A DNA stretch of 64,000 bases from NCBI RefSeq assembly GCF_009746125.1, contig NZ_CP041352.1, positions 2,898,436 to 2,962,435 on the forward strand, in the 5' to 3' direction. This document shows, piece by piece, positions 40,666 through 49,820 of the stretch; positions within the stretch are counted from its first letter, which is position 1; each line of letters begins with the position of its first letter. The DNA comes from Casimicrobium huifangae (GTDB taxonomy: Bacteria; Pseudomonadota; Gammaproteobacteria; Burkholderiales; Casimicrobiaceae). The position numbers and the translations under genes are program-made. A model generated the notes under the pieces. It saw nothing but the letters and a program-made list of their open reading frames with translations, was not told the DNA's origin and searched no databases.

Positions 40666-43422
40666 TTACTTGAACTTGTAGGTCAGGTTCAGGCGATATG
40701 CACGACCACGCACGTCGAACTGCGTGAAGTCATACAGGAACGTCGAGGACGTGCCCGGATCGTACGGCGGTTGCTTGTTGGCGATGTTCAGCACCGAGCC
40801 GGAGATCTTCAGCTTGTTGTTGAACTCGTAAGCGCCGAACAGATCAAGCGTGGTACGCGAACCGATCTTGTCGCCGTATACGCCGGTCTGGAAACGCGGA
40901 TCGTTGGCGGTCGAGAAGTAGCTCGCGGCCAGCAGCTGCTGGTAGTAGCTGTGGATGTAGTTCGCGGTCAGAGCAGCAGAGTACGGACCCTGCTCCCACG
41001 ACAGCTGCGCGAAGCCACGAATGCGCGGCAGCGAGGTGTAGCCGTTGCCACCTACGTACTCGTCACCATCAATCGCGTACTTCTCGAGGTACGAACCACC
41101 AGCGCGGAAGCCCAGTTTGCCGTACAGCGTGTTGAGGCGATAGTTCAGGTCGAAGTCAAAACCACGGGTGGTCACTTCGCTGAGGTTCGTGTAGTTGGTT
41201 TGCACCGACACGATCGCGTTGGTCGCCGGATCACGGGTAACGATACCCTGCTGAACACCGTTGATCACGCCGTTGTTGTTGACCAGGTTCTGGAAGCTGT
41301 AGGAACCAACCTGGTCCTTCCAGTCGATCTGGTACCAGTTAACGCCGATGTTGAGGTCACGGGTCGGTTCGAACACGGCACCGATCGTTGCGCTCTTGGA
41401 CGTTTCCGCCTTCAGGTTCGGGTTACCCGCGAAGATACCCGAAATGTTGATGCCCGAAGCGCCCGTTACCGGATCGTTCACCTGGGTGAAGAACGTGGCG
41501 ACCGACGGCGAGATTTCCGGCAGCGTCGGAGCGCGGAAACCCTGGCCCCAGTTGGCGCGGAGCACGACTTCCGGCGACACTTTCCACTTCAGGCCAACCT
41601 TCGGCACCGTCGAGCTGCCGTAGTCGTTGTAGCGGTCAGAGCGAACGGCCAGTTGAGCCTCGAGGTTCTTCAGGATCGGCAGGCTGGCTTCGGCGAACAC
41701 CGCGATGCTGTTGCGATCACCGTCGGTCTTGGTGATGCCCTGGCCGAGGATCAAACCCTGCTGGGCGATCGCTGCCGGGCTGTCCTTCAGCTTTTCGGCG
41801 CGGTACTCAGCACCAACCGCCAGGCCAACCGGGCCGCCAGGCAGCGTGAGCTGGGCAAACTCGGTGGATGCGCGGGTGTCAATGAAGAACAGTTCCGAAG
41901 CCGACTTGCGGTCAAAATTGGCGCGGATCGAATCGCGAACCGCAGCACTGTTGGCCGACGGATTGTTGAGGTTGTAAGTCGAGCTGTTCGATGTCGGCAC
42001 CGGCGGCTGGGCAGCCGAAGAGATGCCGAACGCAGCGCTTACGCCAGCGATGTTCAGACGGTTGGTGTTGGTCGACGTCACTTCGTTGCGCGACCAGCCG
42101 AAGGCGCTGTCACCGTCCCACGAGCCAGCCGTCCACTTCAAACCAGCCAGCACGCGATAGGTGTCAGACTTGATCGAGGTGTCGCGGGTACCCATGTCGC
42201 TCAGCGAGCCAGCGTAGCGAGCCAGCGTGCTGAACGGATTGCCGGCGACGCCGGGGGCGAAGTTCACCGTGTAGCTGAACGGACGCAAGCCAACCGCAGT
42301 CTGGGTCAGGCCGGTCGTGTTGAAGAACGGCTGGGTGAAGATCTGGTTGCTCTTGACTTGCGACAGACCGACCTCGGCATAACCTTGCAGGTTCGGCGAA
42401 ATTTCAACCGTGCCGCGGCCCAGGAAGCCAAAACGCTCGGTGCCCGGCAGCGCGGTGATCGCGTTGTTCGAGTTGTAAGTACAGAACGTGTTGGTGGCAG
42501 CAGCGCGCGCTTGCAGCGTGGCCAGCGTGGCAGCCGACTGGTTCGACGACAGGTTGATCAAACCGGCAGCAACAGCTTGCGGGCCGGTCATCAAAGTGCC
42601 ACCAGCGGCGTTACAGCCAGGCACTGCCTGGAAGTTCTGGGTCGCAACACCGGCGTTGGTGTATTGCTGCCACGTGCCGAGGCCGGTCAGCGAGTCGAAG
42701 TTACGACCGCCGCCTGCACGACCACGCCAGTCACGCGAGGCACCGAAGTCGGTGTCGCTCAGCTTGACCAGATCACGCTTGTAGTAGTCGAACACGCCGA
42801 GGACCGAGAACTTGTCCTTGCCGAGGTCGCCGAAGCCGCCAGTGGCGCTGAAGCGATAGTCGTTCTTGCCGGCAGCAGTGCCCGCACCAGCCGACATTTC
42901 GATGCCTTTGTAATCCTTGCGCAGGATCACGTTCACCACACCGGCGATCGCGTCAGAGCCGTAAATGGCGGAGGCGCCATCCTTCAGCACTTCGATACGC
43001 TCAACAGCCGCCGACGGAATCGAGTTCAGGTCAACGAAGGTGTCTTGCAGGTTTTGCGCGAAGCCATAACCAGCGGTACGACGACCGTTGATGAGCACGA
43101 GGGTGGCTTTCTGGCCCAGACCACGCAGCGAGATGCCCGAGGCGCCCGGTGCGAAGCTGTTGGAGAAGCTTTCGTTGTACGAGTTACCGCTGTTGGCCGG
43201 CACGTTGCGCAGCACTTCAGCGATGGTGGGCTGACCGGACTTCTCGATCTGCTCACGGGTGATGACGTCAACCGGCGCAACGGTCTCAACATCGGTCCGC
43301 TTGATGTTGGAACCGGTTACCTCGACTTTTTCGACCTTCTGCGGCTGTTGCTGTGCGTAAGCAACCCCGGTGGCCACAAAAGTTGCCGCGATAGCGACAG
43401 CCAATTGCTTCTTTTTAATCAT
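40666..43422 (-). CDS. TonB-dependent outer-membrane receptor 2
   Basis: A 918-residue receptor: signal peptide (KKKQLAVAIAATFVATGVAYAQ), QKVEKVEVTGSNIKR, plug domain (about 45-170: PVDVITREQIEKSGQPTIAEVLRNVPAN, GISLRGLGQKATLVLINGRRTAGYG, GASAIYGSDAIAGVVNVILRKDYKG), and a barrel ending LTYKFK. The plug is clearly related to receptor 1, but the barrel and loops differ in length, which suggests a different ligand of the same kind. The start is ATG 43422, preceded by AGAGGTATTT. An unbroken 935-codon frame on the opposite strand is a codon-bias shadow. Confidence 0.94.
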   Translation of the reverse strand: MIKKKQLAVAIAATFVATGVAYAQQQPQKVEKVEVTGSNIKRTDVETVAPVDVITREQIEKSGQPTIAEVLRNVPANSGNSYNESFSNSFAPGASGISLRGLGQKATLVLINGRRTAGYGFAQNLQDTFVDLNSIPSAAVERIEVLKDGASAIYGSDAIAGVVNVILRKDYKGIEMSAGAGTAAGKNDYRFSATGGFGDLGKDKFSVLGVFDYYKRDLVKLSDTDFGASRDWRGRAGGGRNFDSLTGLGTWQQYTNAGVATQNFQAVPGCNAAGGTLMTGPQAVAAGLINLSSNQSAATLATLQARAAATNTFCTYNSNNAITALPGTERFGFLGRGTVEISPNLQGYAEVGLSQVKSNQIFTQPFFNTTGLTQTAVGLRPFSYTVNFAPGVAGNPFSTLARYAGSLSDMGTRDTSIKSDTYRVLAGLKWTAGSWDGDSAFGWSRNEVTSTNTNRLNIAGVSAAFGISSAAQPPVPTSNSSTYNLNNPSANSAAVRDSIRANFDRKSASELFFIDTRASTEFAQLTLPGGPVGLAVGAEYRAEKLKDSPAAIAQQGLILGQGITKTDGDRNSIAVFAEASLPILKNLEAQLAVRSDRYNDYGSSTVPKVGLKWKVSPEVVLRANWGQGFRAPTLPEISPSVATFFTQVNDPVTGASGINISGIFAGNPNLKAETSKSATIGAVFEPTRDLNIGVNWYQIDWKDQVGSYSFQNLVNNNGVINGVQQGIVTRDPATNAIVSVQTNYTNLSEVTTRGFDFDLNYRLNTLYGKLGFRAGGSYLEKYAIDGDEYVGGNGYTSLPRIRGFAQLSWEQGPYSAALTANYIHSYYQQLLAASYFSTANDPRFQTGVYGDKIGSRTTLDLFGAYEFNNKLKISGSVLNIANKQPPYDPGTSSTFLYDFTQFDVRGRAYRLNLTYKFK

Positions 43423-44005
43423 AAATACCTCTGTAATCCCCATTGCGGGCGGTTGGAAGAATGACTTTTTAATTCTGTCATCAAGCCGTCATTTCGCCTA
43501 CAGGGATGTCCTGCCGGGCGCTTCGGAGCGTTCCGCCCTCCGTTGCAAGCCTCGCAGGCTCAATCTCTGTAATTCTTTGAAATATAAGCGATTTTTCCAA
43601 GACCGGCCAGTACCTGAATCCGAAACTGAGGTCATCCGGAGCGCTGAACAGCTGTACAGAATCGTTACAGGAATTTTGACGAAGCCCATTGTTTGCAGGG
43701 CTTTCACGCGATTTTCGCTAAAAGTCGACTTTCCCGTAAAAGCGGCGCCAAGCCCTTTCATAATGGGCCTTTCAGGCCAGAGCCAATCAGCAGACGTTGC
43801 ACCGCTACAACAGCACGTTAGATGTACGACAACGATCGTGTGAACGCATGTTGATGGCAAATGCCAACTGAGTCAGCGAGGCAAGTGGCAGCAGCGCACA
43901 TGATGGCCGCGCTGGCGATGGCAGCAGGCGACCGGCGACCATCCGGCTGGCGCGTACCAACCGGGAAAAGCCGCCTCCCCTCCGCGATGTTTGAGGTCGT
44001 GCCTG
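43423..44005. other. Intergenic region between receptor 2 and the ABC importer
   Basis: These 583 bases hold the receptor 2 leader and promoter region, dispersed element copy E (about 43667-43785) and a short palindrome TGGCAAATGCCA (43855-43866). No gene I can support lies here; the 90-codon frames present have no ribosome binding site and no recognisable homology. Confidence 0.55.
43667..43785 (-). repeat. Dispersed palindromic element, copy E
   Basis: The core is TAAAAGTCGACTTTCC (AAAAGTCGAC at 43720-43729). Left stem GAAGCCCATTG...CAGGGCTTTC and right stem AAGCCCTTTCATAATGGGCC lie on either side at the family's usual spacing. The terminal repeats are degenerate, so the end coordinates are set by spacing to the core. 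Confidence 0.65.
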
Positions 44006-45697
44006 CTAGCCGTGGGCGCCCAGGCCCTTCGGGATCGAATCCAGCAGCTTGCGCGTATAGGGCTGCTGCGGCGCCGAATACAGGGCGTCGGAATCACCCT
44101 GCTCCACCACCTCACCGTTGTTCATCACCATGACTTCGTCGCTCATGTATTTGACGACGGCGAGGTCATGCGAAATGAAGATGTAGGAGAGGCCAAATTC
44201 GTCCTGCAGATCCTGCAGCAGATTGAGCACCTGTGCCTGCACCGACACATCCAGCGCCGACACTGACTCGTCACAGATCAGGATGTCCGGCTTCATGGTC
44301 AGGCAGCGCGCGATGGCGATACGCTGACGCTGGCCGCCCGAGAACTCGTGCGGATACTTGTAGAAGCTCATCTCCGGCAGTCCGACTTTCGCCAGCAGCT
44401 CGAAGGCCATCTTAGCGCGCTCATCGGCGCTGCTGCCGATGCCGTGCACCACCATCGGCTCGCAGATGATCTGACCCACAGTGAAACGGGGGTTCAGCGA
44501 CGCATAGGGGTTCTGGAAGATGATCTGGATGCGCTTCTTGTAGGGCAGGAATTCCTTTTCGCGCATGGCAAGAATGTTCTTGCCGTCGAACCAGGCCTCG
44601 CCCTTCGTGGCATCGTGCAGCTTCATGATGGTGAGGCCGACGGTGGTCTTGCCGGAGCCGGACTCACCCACCAGCCCAAGCGTCTTGCCCTTGCGCAGCT
44701 TGAAGGACACGTCCTTCACGGCATGGAACACGCGCTTGCCGAAGAAGCCCTCACGCGAGACAAAATCCTTGCACAGGCCTTTGACCTCAAGCACGACTGG
44801 ATCGCTATCCTTGACGCCCCGCGTGCGCTGGTCGAGACGCATCTGGTCAGCCCGCCCGCTCATGAAGTCATCGATCACCGGCAGACGCTTCGGACGCGAA
44901 TCCACCACCGGACGGCACGCCAGCAAGGCGCGGGTGTAGTCGTCCTTCGGTGCAGCAAAGACCTCCCTGGCCGCGCCCTGCTCACGGATTTCACCGTGCC
45001 GCATCACCACCACATGATCGGCGATATCGCCCACCACCGCGAGGTCGTGAGTGATGAACAGCACGCTCATGCCATGCTTCTTCTGCAGCTCGGCGATCAG
45101 GTCGAGGATCTGCTTCTGGATGGTGACGTCGAGCGCGGTCGTTGGCTCGTCGGCGATGAGCAGTTTGGGTTCACAGGCGATCGCCATCGCAATCATGACG
45201 CGCTGCTGCTGGCCGCCGGACATCTGGTGCGGGAAGCTGTCGATCTTGATCGCCGGCTCCGGAATGCCTACCTCAGTCAACAGCGCGATCGCACGTTCGC
45301 GTGCCGCCTTGCCAGCAAGCCCCTTGTGCTCCTTCAGCACCTCTTCGATCTGGTAGCCCACAGTGAACACCGGATTCAGCGAGCTCATCGGCTCCTGAAA
45401 GATCATCGAGATTTTGCTGCCGCGTAGCGCCCGCTTTTCGGCGTTCGAGAAAGTCAGCAGATTGCGGCCTTCGAACTCGATCACACTGGCACGATCAACG
45501 GTCGCGTTTTCCTTCGGCAGCAGACCGAGAATGGCCAGCGAACTGACCGATTTGCCGGAGCCGGACTCGCCGACCAGGGCGACGGTCTGGTTGGGCATCA
45601 CGTCGAACGAAATGCCCTTGAGCGCTTCGAAGGAGTTCTTCTTGTCGAGGCGGAACTTGACGCGAAGATTCTTGACGGAGAGAAGTGGTGTCGTCAT
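44006..45697 (-). CDS. Peptide ABC importer, fused double ATP-binding protein
   Basis: A 563-residue protein made of two ABC ATPase domains in one chain (about 1-270 and 295-560), like YejF or a fused DppD-DppF. Each half has Walker A (ALVGESGSGKSVS and GLVGESGSGKTTV), the ABC signature (MSGGQQQRVMIAMA and FSGGQRQRIAIARC), and Walker B (KLLIADEPTTALDV and DILICDESVSALDV). The OppD/F-type C-terminal motif with Pro/Arg after each domain is present. It energises the two permeases upstream. The ATG is preceded by GAGGACACC, 10 bases after the permease stop. Confidence 0.95.
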   Translation of the reverse strand: MTTPLLSVKNLRVKFRLDKKNSFEALKGISFDVMPNQTVALVGESGSGKSVSSLAILGLLPKENATVDRASVIEFEGRNLLTFSNAEKRALRGSKISMIFQEPMSSLNPVFTVGYQIEEVLKEHKGLAGKAARERAIALLTEVGIPEPAIKIDSFPHQMSGGQQQRVMIAMAIACEPKLLIADEPTTALDVTIQKQILDLIAELQKKHGMSVLFITHDLAVVGDIADHVVVMRHGEIREQGAAREVFAAPKDDYTRALLACRPVVDSRPKRLPVIDDFMSGRADQMRLDQRTRGVKDSDPVVLEVKGLCKDFVSREGFFGKRVFHAVKDVSFKLRKGKTLGLVGESGSGKTTVGLTIMKLHDATKGEAWFDGKNILAMREKEFLPYKKRIQIIFQNPYASLNPRFTVGQIICEPMVVHGIGSSADERAKMAFELLAKVGLPEMSFYKYPHEFSGGQRQRIAIARCLTMKPDILICDESVSALDVSVQAQVLNLLQDLQDEFGLSYIFISHDLAVVKYMSDEVMVMNNGEVVEQGDSDALYSAPQQPYTRKLLDSIPKGLGAHG

Positions 45698-45707
45698 GGT
45701 GTCCTCG

Positions 45708-46883
45708 CTACTTCAGTTTCGGGTCAAGCGCGTCGCGCAGCGCATCGGTGAACAGGCTGAACGCTGTAACCAGCACTGCCATGAACGCCGTGGCCGCCAC
45801 CAGTTGCCACCAGTAGCCAAGAATCAGTTCGTTCTGCGCCTCGTTCAACATCGAGCCCCAGCTCACCGTATCGACCGGCACACCGAAACCGAGGAAGGAC
45901 AGGATCACCTCGCTCTTGATGAATAGCACCACATGCAGCGAGAGCTGTACCAGCACCACGTGCGAGATGTTCGGGAAGATGTGCACAAACATGCGGCGCA
46001 TGTTGGATGCGCCAATCGCGTTGGCCGCGCGCACGTAGTCGCGCGCCTTGTGCTTCAGGTACTCGGCGCGCACCAGCCGAAAGATGCTGGTCCATCCGGT
46101 GAGACCGAGAATCAGCACCACGGTCACGATGCCCTTCTGCTTGAGTACGGCGGCAATCGCCAGTACCAGCAGGATGTACGGAATCGAGCTGAAGATCGAA
46201 TAGAACCAGTTCAGCGCGTCGTCGGTCTTGCCGCCGAAGTACCCGGCGAAGGCGCCAAGGACGGTACCGAGCAGCGTTGCCACGATGGCGGCGGCAAAGC
46301 CCACCAGAATGGACGTCTCCGACCCCTGGATGACCTTCTTGAGTACATCACGGCCCCATTTGTCGGCGCCAAACGGCAAGTGCTCCGCACGTTTTTCGTC
46401 CGCCTGAGCCACAGCGCCGTCGCCCGTCCGACCAAGCTGTTTGCGCAGCTCGGCCATGACGTCTGCGAGCGGGTCAACCACCTTGATGCCGGAGTCGACC
46501 TCGCCCGTGGCCTGACCGAGCTGGCCCTTCAGTTCGATGATCACGTCGCGTAACGGATCGCGATCGTTGACCACCTCCGCCTTGGCGGCACCGCTGTCCA
46601 CTGCGGGCCCGCTGTCCTTGGCGCCAGCCTTGAGGTCAGCGGCCGGTTTGTGACTGTCCTTGAACAGCGTCGGCGGTGCGTAGTTGATCGCCACTTCACG
46701 GTTCCAGTCTTTCGCCACCAGGCCAACAAACGAAGCCAGTGACAACAAAAGAAACAGGATTACCGCGATCATCGAAACAATGGCGATACGGTCACCGAGC
46801 AGGCGCTTCCACGCCAGCGACCAGAGACCGGGGGAACGGGCAGGCGCGCTGGCCGCCGCGGCATTCATTGCAGCAGTAGTCAT
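45708..46883 (-). CDS. Peptide ABC importer permease (OppC/YejE type)
   Basis: A 391-residue inner-membrane protein. It has an N-terminal helix (about 33-55), then an unusually long hydrophilic loop (about 60-170) rich in Ala, Asp and Lys, with two similar blocks (DPLRDVIIELKGQLG and DPLADVMAELRKQLG). The BPD_transp_1 domain (about 180-388) follows, with the ATPase-contact EAA loop (YVRAANAIGASNMRRMFVHIFPN). The core resembles YejE. The loop insertion is longer than usual and contains an internal repeat. It follows the first permease by 10 bases and shares its operon. Confidence 0.93.
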   Translation of the reverse strand: MTTAAMNAAAASAPARSPGLWSLAWKRLLGDRIAIVSMIAVILFLLLSLASFVGLVAKDWNREVAINYAPPTLFKDSHKPAADLKAGAKDSGPAVDSGAAKAEVVNDRDPLRDVIIELKGQLGQATGEVDSGIKVVDPLADVMAELRKQLGRTGDGAVAQADEKRAEHLPFGADKWGRDVLKKVIQGSETSILVGFAAAIVATLLGTVLGAFAGYFGGKTDDALNWFYSIFSSIPYILLVLAIAAVLKQKGIVTVVLILGLTGWTSIFRLVRAEYLKHKARDYVRAANAIGASNMRRMFVHIFPNISHVVLVQLSLHVVLFIKSEVILSFLGFGVPVDTVSWGSMLNEAQNELILGYWWQLVAATAFMAVLVTAFSLFTDALRDALDPKLK

Positions 46884-46893
46884 CTTGCCGTCC

Positions 46894-47832
46894 TTATTTC
46901 AGTTCTACGCGCGGATCGACTGCCTTGTAGAGCAGATCCGCTGCCAGGTTGGCAAGCATCGTGGCCAGCGCCACATAGACCGTTATCGCCTTGATGACCG
47001 GGAAGTCCGAGCGTTCCACTGCGAGGATCACCTCACGGCCGATGCCCGGCACCGAGAAGAAGCGCTCAATCAGGAACAGGCCCACCAGCAGGCCTGGCAA
47101 CTGGATCATCAGGTTGGTGATGATCGGAATCGACGCATTGCGTAGCACGTGCACAAACATCACGCGGTTCTCGGAGAGCCCTTTGGCCCGGGCGGTACGC
47201 ACGTAGTCCTGGTTCACCTCGTCAAGCAGGAAAGTGCGGTACAGGCGGATATTCGGTGCCAGCGACACGACCAGCGCGATCAGGATAGGCAGCGCCGCAA
47301 ACTTGAACAGGTTTTCGCCGAAGTTATTGCCCCAGCCCTGCACCGGGAACAATCCCCATTTGTAGGCGAGCACATACTGGAACACGATGATGTAGACCAG
47401 AATCGAGATCGACTGCGCGACCGTGCAGGTCACCATCGCTGCGCGATCAGTGAACGAGCCGCGCACATAGGCCACTGCCAGTGCGATGCTCACCGCGATG
47501 ATCGTCTCCAGAATCAGCAGCGGTACGGTGATCATCAGCGATGCCGGCAGCCGGGACGCAAACATGTGCGACACCACCTCGTTGGTGCTCCAGCTGGCGC
47601 CGAAGTCAAAGGTCACCACCTGTTTCACGAAGATCAGCAGCTGCATCCAGTAAGGCTCATCGATACCGAGCTGCTTGCGGATATTGGCGATCTGTTCCGG
47701 GTTGGAGATCTTGCCGGCCAGCAGATAGGCAGGATCACCGCCCACCACGTTGAACAGCGTAAAGATCAGCAGGATCACCCCGGCCATCGTCGGGATGATC
47801 TGCCATAGTCGGCGAATGATGTAGGCGGCCAT
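46894..47832 (-). CDS. Peptide ABC importer permease (OppB/YejB type)
   Basis: A 312-residue inner-membrane protein with the OppB opening (MAAYIIRRLWQIIPTMAGVILLIFTL), six helices, a periplasmic loop (IRKQLGIDEPYWMQL) and the EAA loop (DYVRTARAKGLSENRVMFVHVLRNASIPI) that contacts the ATPase. It pairs with the OppC-type permease. The start codon lies three bases past the stop of the substrate-binding protein gene, which suggests translational coupling. Confidence 0.95.
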   Translation of the reverse strand: MAAYIIRRLWQIIPTMAGVILLIFTLFNVVGGDPAYLLAGKISNPEQIANIRKQLGIDEPYWMQLLIFVKQVVTFDFGASWSTNEVVSHMFASRLPASLMITVPLLILETIIAVSIALAVAYVRGSFTDRAAMVTCTVAQSISILVYIIVFQYVLAYKWGLFPVQGWGNNFGENLFKFAALPILIALVVSLAPNIRLYRTFLLDEVNQDYVRTARAKGLSENRVMFVHVLRNASIPIITNLMIQLPGLLVGLFLIERFFSVPGIGREVILAVERSDFPVIKAITVYVALATMLANLAADLLYKAVDPRVELK

Positions 47833-47835
47833 GAG

Positions 47836-49707
47836 CTACTTCCCCATATTGATGTCGTAATACATCCAGTTCGCCAGCAGCACCGGATGCCGCTTGTAGC
47901 CGAGCACCCACGGATACACCATCTGGTTGCGGTAGCGGGTCACGCCGAGCACCCACGGCGTATCGGCCTCGAACTGCTTCTGCATTTCGAGATAAAGCTT
48001 GTCACGCTCGGGGCCATCGGGCAGCACGGCAGACTGCTCGTAGAGCTTGTCGTAAGCCGGGCTCTTGTAGCAGCCGTTGTTGGACTCACCAATGTTCTTG
48101 CTGTAGAGCAGTTGCGTGAAGTTGTCGCCGTCCGGATAGTCGGCAATCCACGCCGCGGCGCGAATCATGATCTGGCAACGCTTTTCGCGCTTGATCGAAT
48201 CAGCGAATTTCTCTTTCTCGGCTTCATAGCGGATGCCGATCGCGTCCATGTTCTTCTTGTACAGCTCGTCGAATTCACGCTCGATGGCGATTGGCGTCGA
48301 GGTGTATTTGAACGTGAACGGTTTGCCATCCGGTGTGTTGCGGTAGCCGTCAGCGCCCTTCTTGTAGCCAAATTTGTCGAGCAAGGCGTTAGCGAGCGCC
48401 GGGTTGTAGCTGACGCTCGATTTGTAATTCGCCTGATGGCCAACGATGCCCTCGGGGATGATGAACTCGGCCCGCTTGGCATTGCCCTTGCGGATGATTT
48501 CGATTTCTTCGTCGCGGTTGATGGCGTAGGCAATCGCACGGCGCAGCGCGACCTTCGGCAGCTCCAGGCCACCCCACACCGGGTCGTTCCACTGGAAGTA
48601 GGTGTAGGTGTACTCCGGGTCCACCGCCTTCTGCACACGAATGCCTTCCGCCGCCAGTTCCGGCGACAGCTTGCCTCCCGGCAGCGCCTGCTTGATGAAC
48701 GACTGCGGCATGTTGATGAAGTCGAGCTGCTTGTTCTTGAATGCCAGCCAGCGCGACTGCTCTTCCTCAATCGGGTAGATCTCGACGCGGTCAATCTGCG
48801 CGAGCGGCTTGCCCTGCATCTGCTTGACGATGACTTCGTCGTACGGATCGTCGGCGTTGGCCTTGAAGTTCCAGGTGCCACCACGCCAGTTCGGATTCTT
48901 TTCAAGAATGATGCGCTGGCCGCGTACCCATTCCTTCAGGTAGTACGCGCTGGAGCCGACCGGATGGCTCTGCACGTCGTTCGGGTACTTCTCGACCACT
49001 TCGCGCGCAACGATAGACATTGCCACATGCGCCAGCACGTAGCCAAAGTTGTAGTCCGGCTTGGTCAGCGAGATGCGCAGCGTGTGCGAATCGAGCACTT
49101 CAAGGCCCGGCACTGGCTCGTCCCACAGCAGGCCATCGGACTTCTTGCTTTTGTCATACCAGGCGTTGAGGCCAACGATCTTGCCATCGGTGAGGAAGCG
49201 CCACACCGGTTTCAGCGAATCGTCATAGTGGCGCTTGAACGAATATTCAACGTCGCGCGCTGTCACCTCACGCTTCTTGCCGTTGAAAACTTCATGCGGC
49301 GAGAAGTAGGCACCTTTCACCAGCTTGATGGTCCAGCGCTTGCCGCTGTCCTCAACCAGTGGCATTTCTGCGGCAAGCTTGGGTACGAGCTTGGCGGGGC
49401 GTGCCATGTAGTCGTAGGTCAGGATGGTGTCGAAAATGCCGTCGATGACCTCGCTGGAGTAGAGGTCATGCGCAGTCACCGGATCGAAACCGGACTCGCC
49501 GATCACGAAGGGGAAGCGAACGACCTTCTTGCCGTCAGGGGACTTGACGGGTGATACGGCCGAGACGGTGGCACCGTCGGTGCCGCTCTTTGCCGTGTCG
49601 CCGCAGCCCGCCAGCAAGCTGACTGCCGCAACTGTTGCAGCGCCCACGCCGATCAGACGTTGCGCCAACCCCCGCCTCAGTGAATGTGAAAGAGGCCAAG
49701 TTGCCAT
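47836..49707 (-). CDS. Peptide ABC importer substrate-binding lipoprotein
   Basis: A 623-residue SBP_bac_5 family protein with a lipoprotein signal (lipobox LLAGC near residue 35), then domain regions DLYSSEVIDGIFDTILTYDY, FSPHEVFNGKKREVTARDVEYSFKRHYDDS, and PEYTYTYFQWNDPVWGGLELPKVALRRAIAYAINRDE. This family binds oligopeptides or dipeptides, and less often nickel or haem. The length fits the larger, YejA-like members. It is first in the operon SBP-permease-permease-ATPase. The ligand is not fixed by sequence. Confidence 0.93.
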   Translation of the reverse strand: MATWPLSHSLRRGLAQRLIGVGAATVAAVSLLAGCGDTAKSGTDGATVSAVSPVKSPDGKKVVRFPFVIGESGFDPVTAHDLYSSEVIDGIFDTILTYDYMARPAKLVPKLAAEMPLVEDSGKRWTIKLVKGAYFSPHEVFNGKKREVTARDVEYSFKRHYDDSLKPVWRFLTDGKIVGLNAWYDKSKKSDGLLWDEPVPGLEVLDSHTLRISLTKPDYNFGYVLAHVAMSIVAREVVEKYPNDVQSHPVGSSAYYLKEWVRGQRIILEKNPNWRGGTWNFKANADDPYDEVIVKQMQGKPLAQIDRVEIYPIEEEQSRWLAFKNKQLDFINMPQSFIKQALPGGKLSPELAAEGIRVQKAVDPEYTYTYFQWNDPVWGGLELPKVALRRAIAYAINRDEEIEIIRKGNAKRAEFIIPEGIVGHQANYKSSVSYNPALANALLDKFGYKKGADGYRNTPDGKPFTFKYTSTPIAIEREFDELYKKNMDAIGIRYEAEKEKFADSIKREKRCQIMIRAAAWIADYPDGDNFTQLLYSKNIGESNNGCYKSPAYDKLYEQSAVLPDGPERDKLYLEMQKQFEADTPWVLGVTRYRNQMVYPWVLGYKRHPVLLANWMYYDINMGK

Positions 49708-49820
49708 AGTTGTTATTCCGGTCTTGTGGACCGCAAATTATCGGAAGCGGCGATTGTACGGGCGCTGCGCCACGAAACGGCCCGCGACGGCCCATTGGCG
49801 CGGCCTCGCTGTCGGTCGCG

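Noticed and set aside
40657-43464. A 935-codon open frame antisense to TonB-dependent receptor 2
   Set aside because: It exactly mirrors the receptor gene, has no fold or motif I recognise and is rich in Arg, Val and Gln in the way expected from the complement of biased codons. The receptor on the other strand has full domain support.
43861-44133. A 90-codon frame between receptor 2 and the ABC importer
   Set aside because: It overlaps the end of the ABC ATPase gene on the other strand and has no homology or start signal.
47887-49554. A 555-codon open frame antisense to the peptide-binding protein
   Set aside because: Codon-bias shadow of a well supported lipoprotein gene; no ribosome binding site and no recognisable domain.
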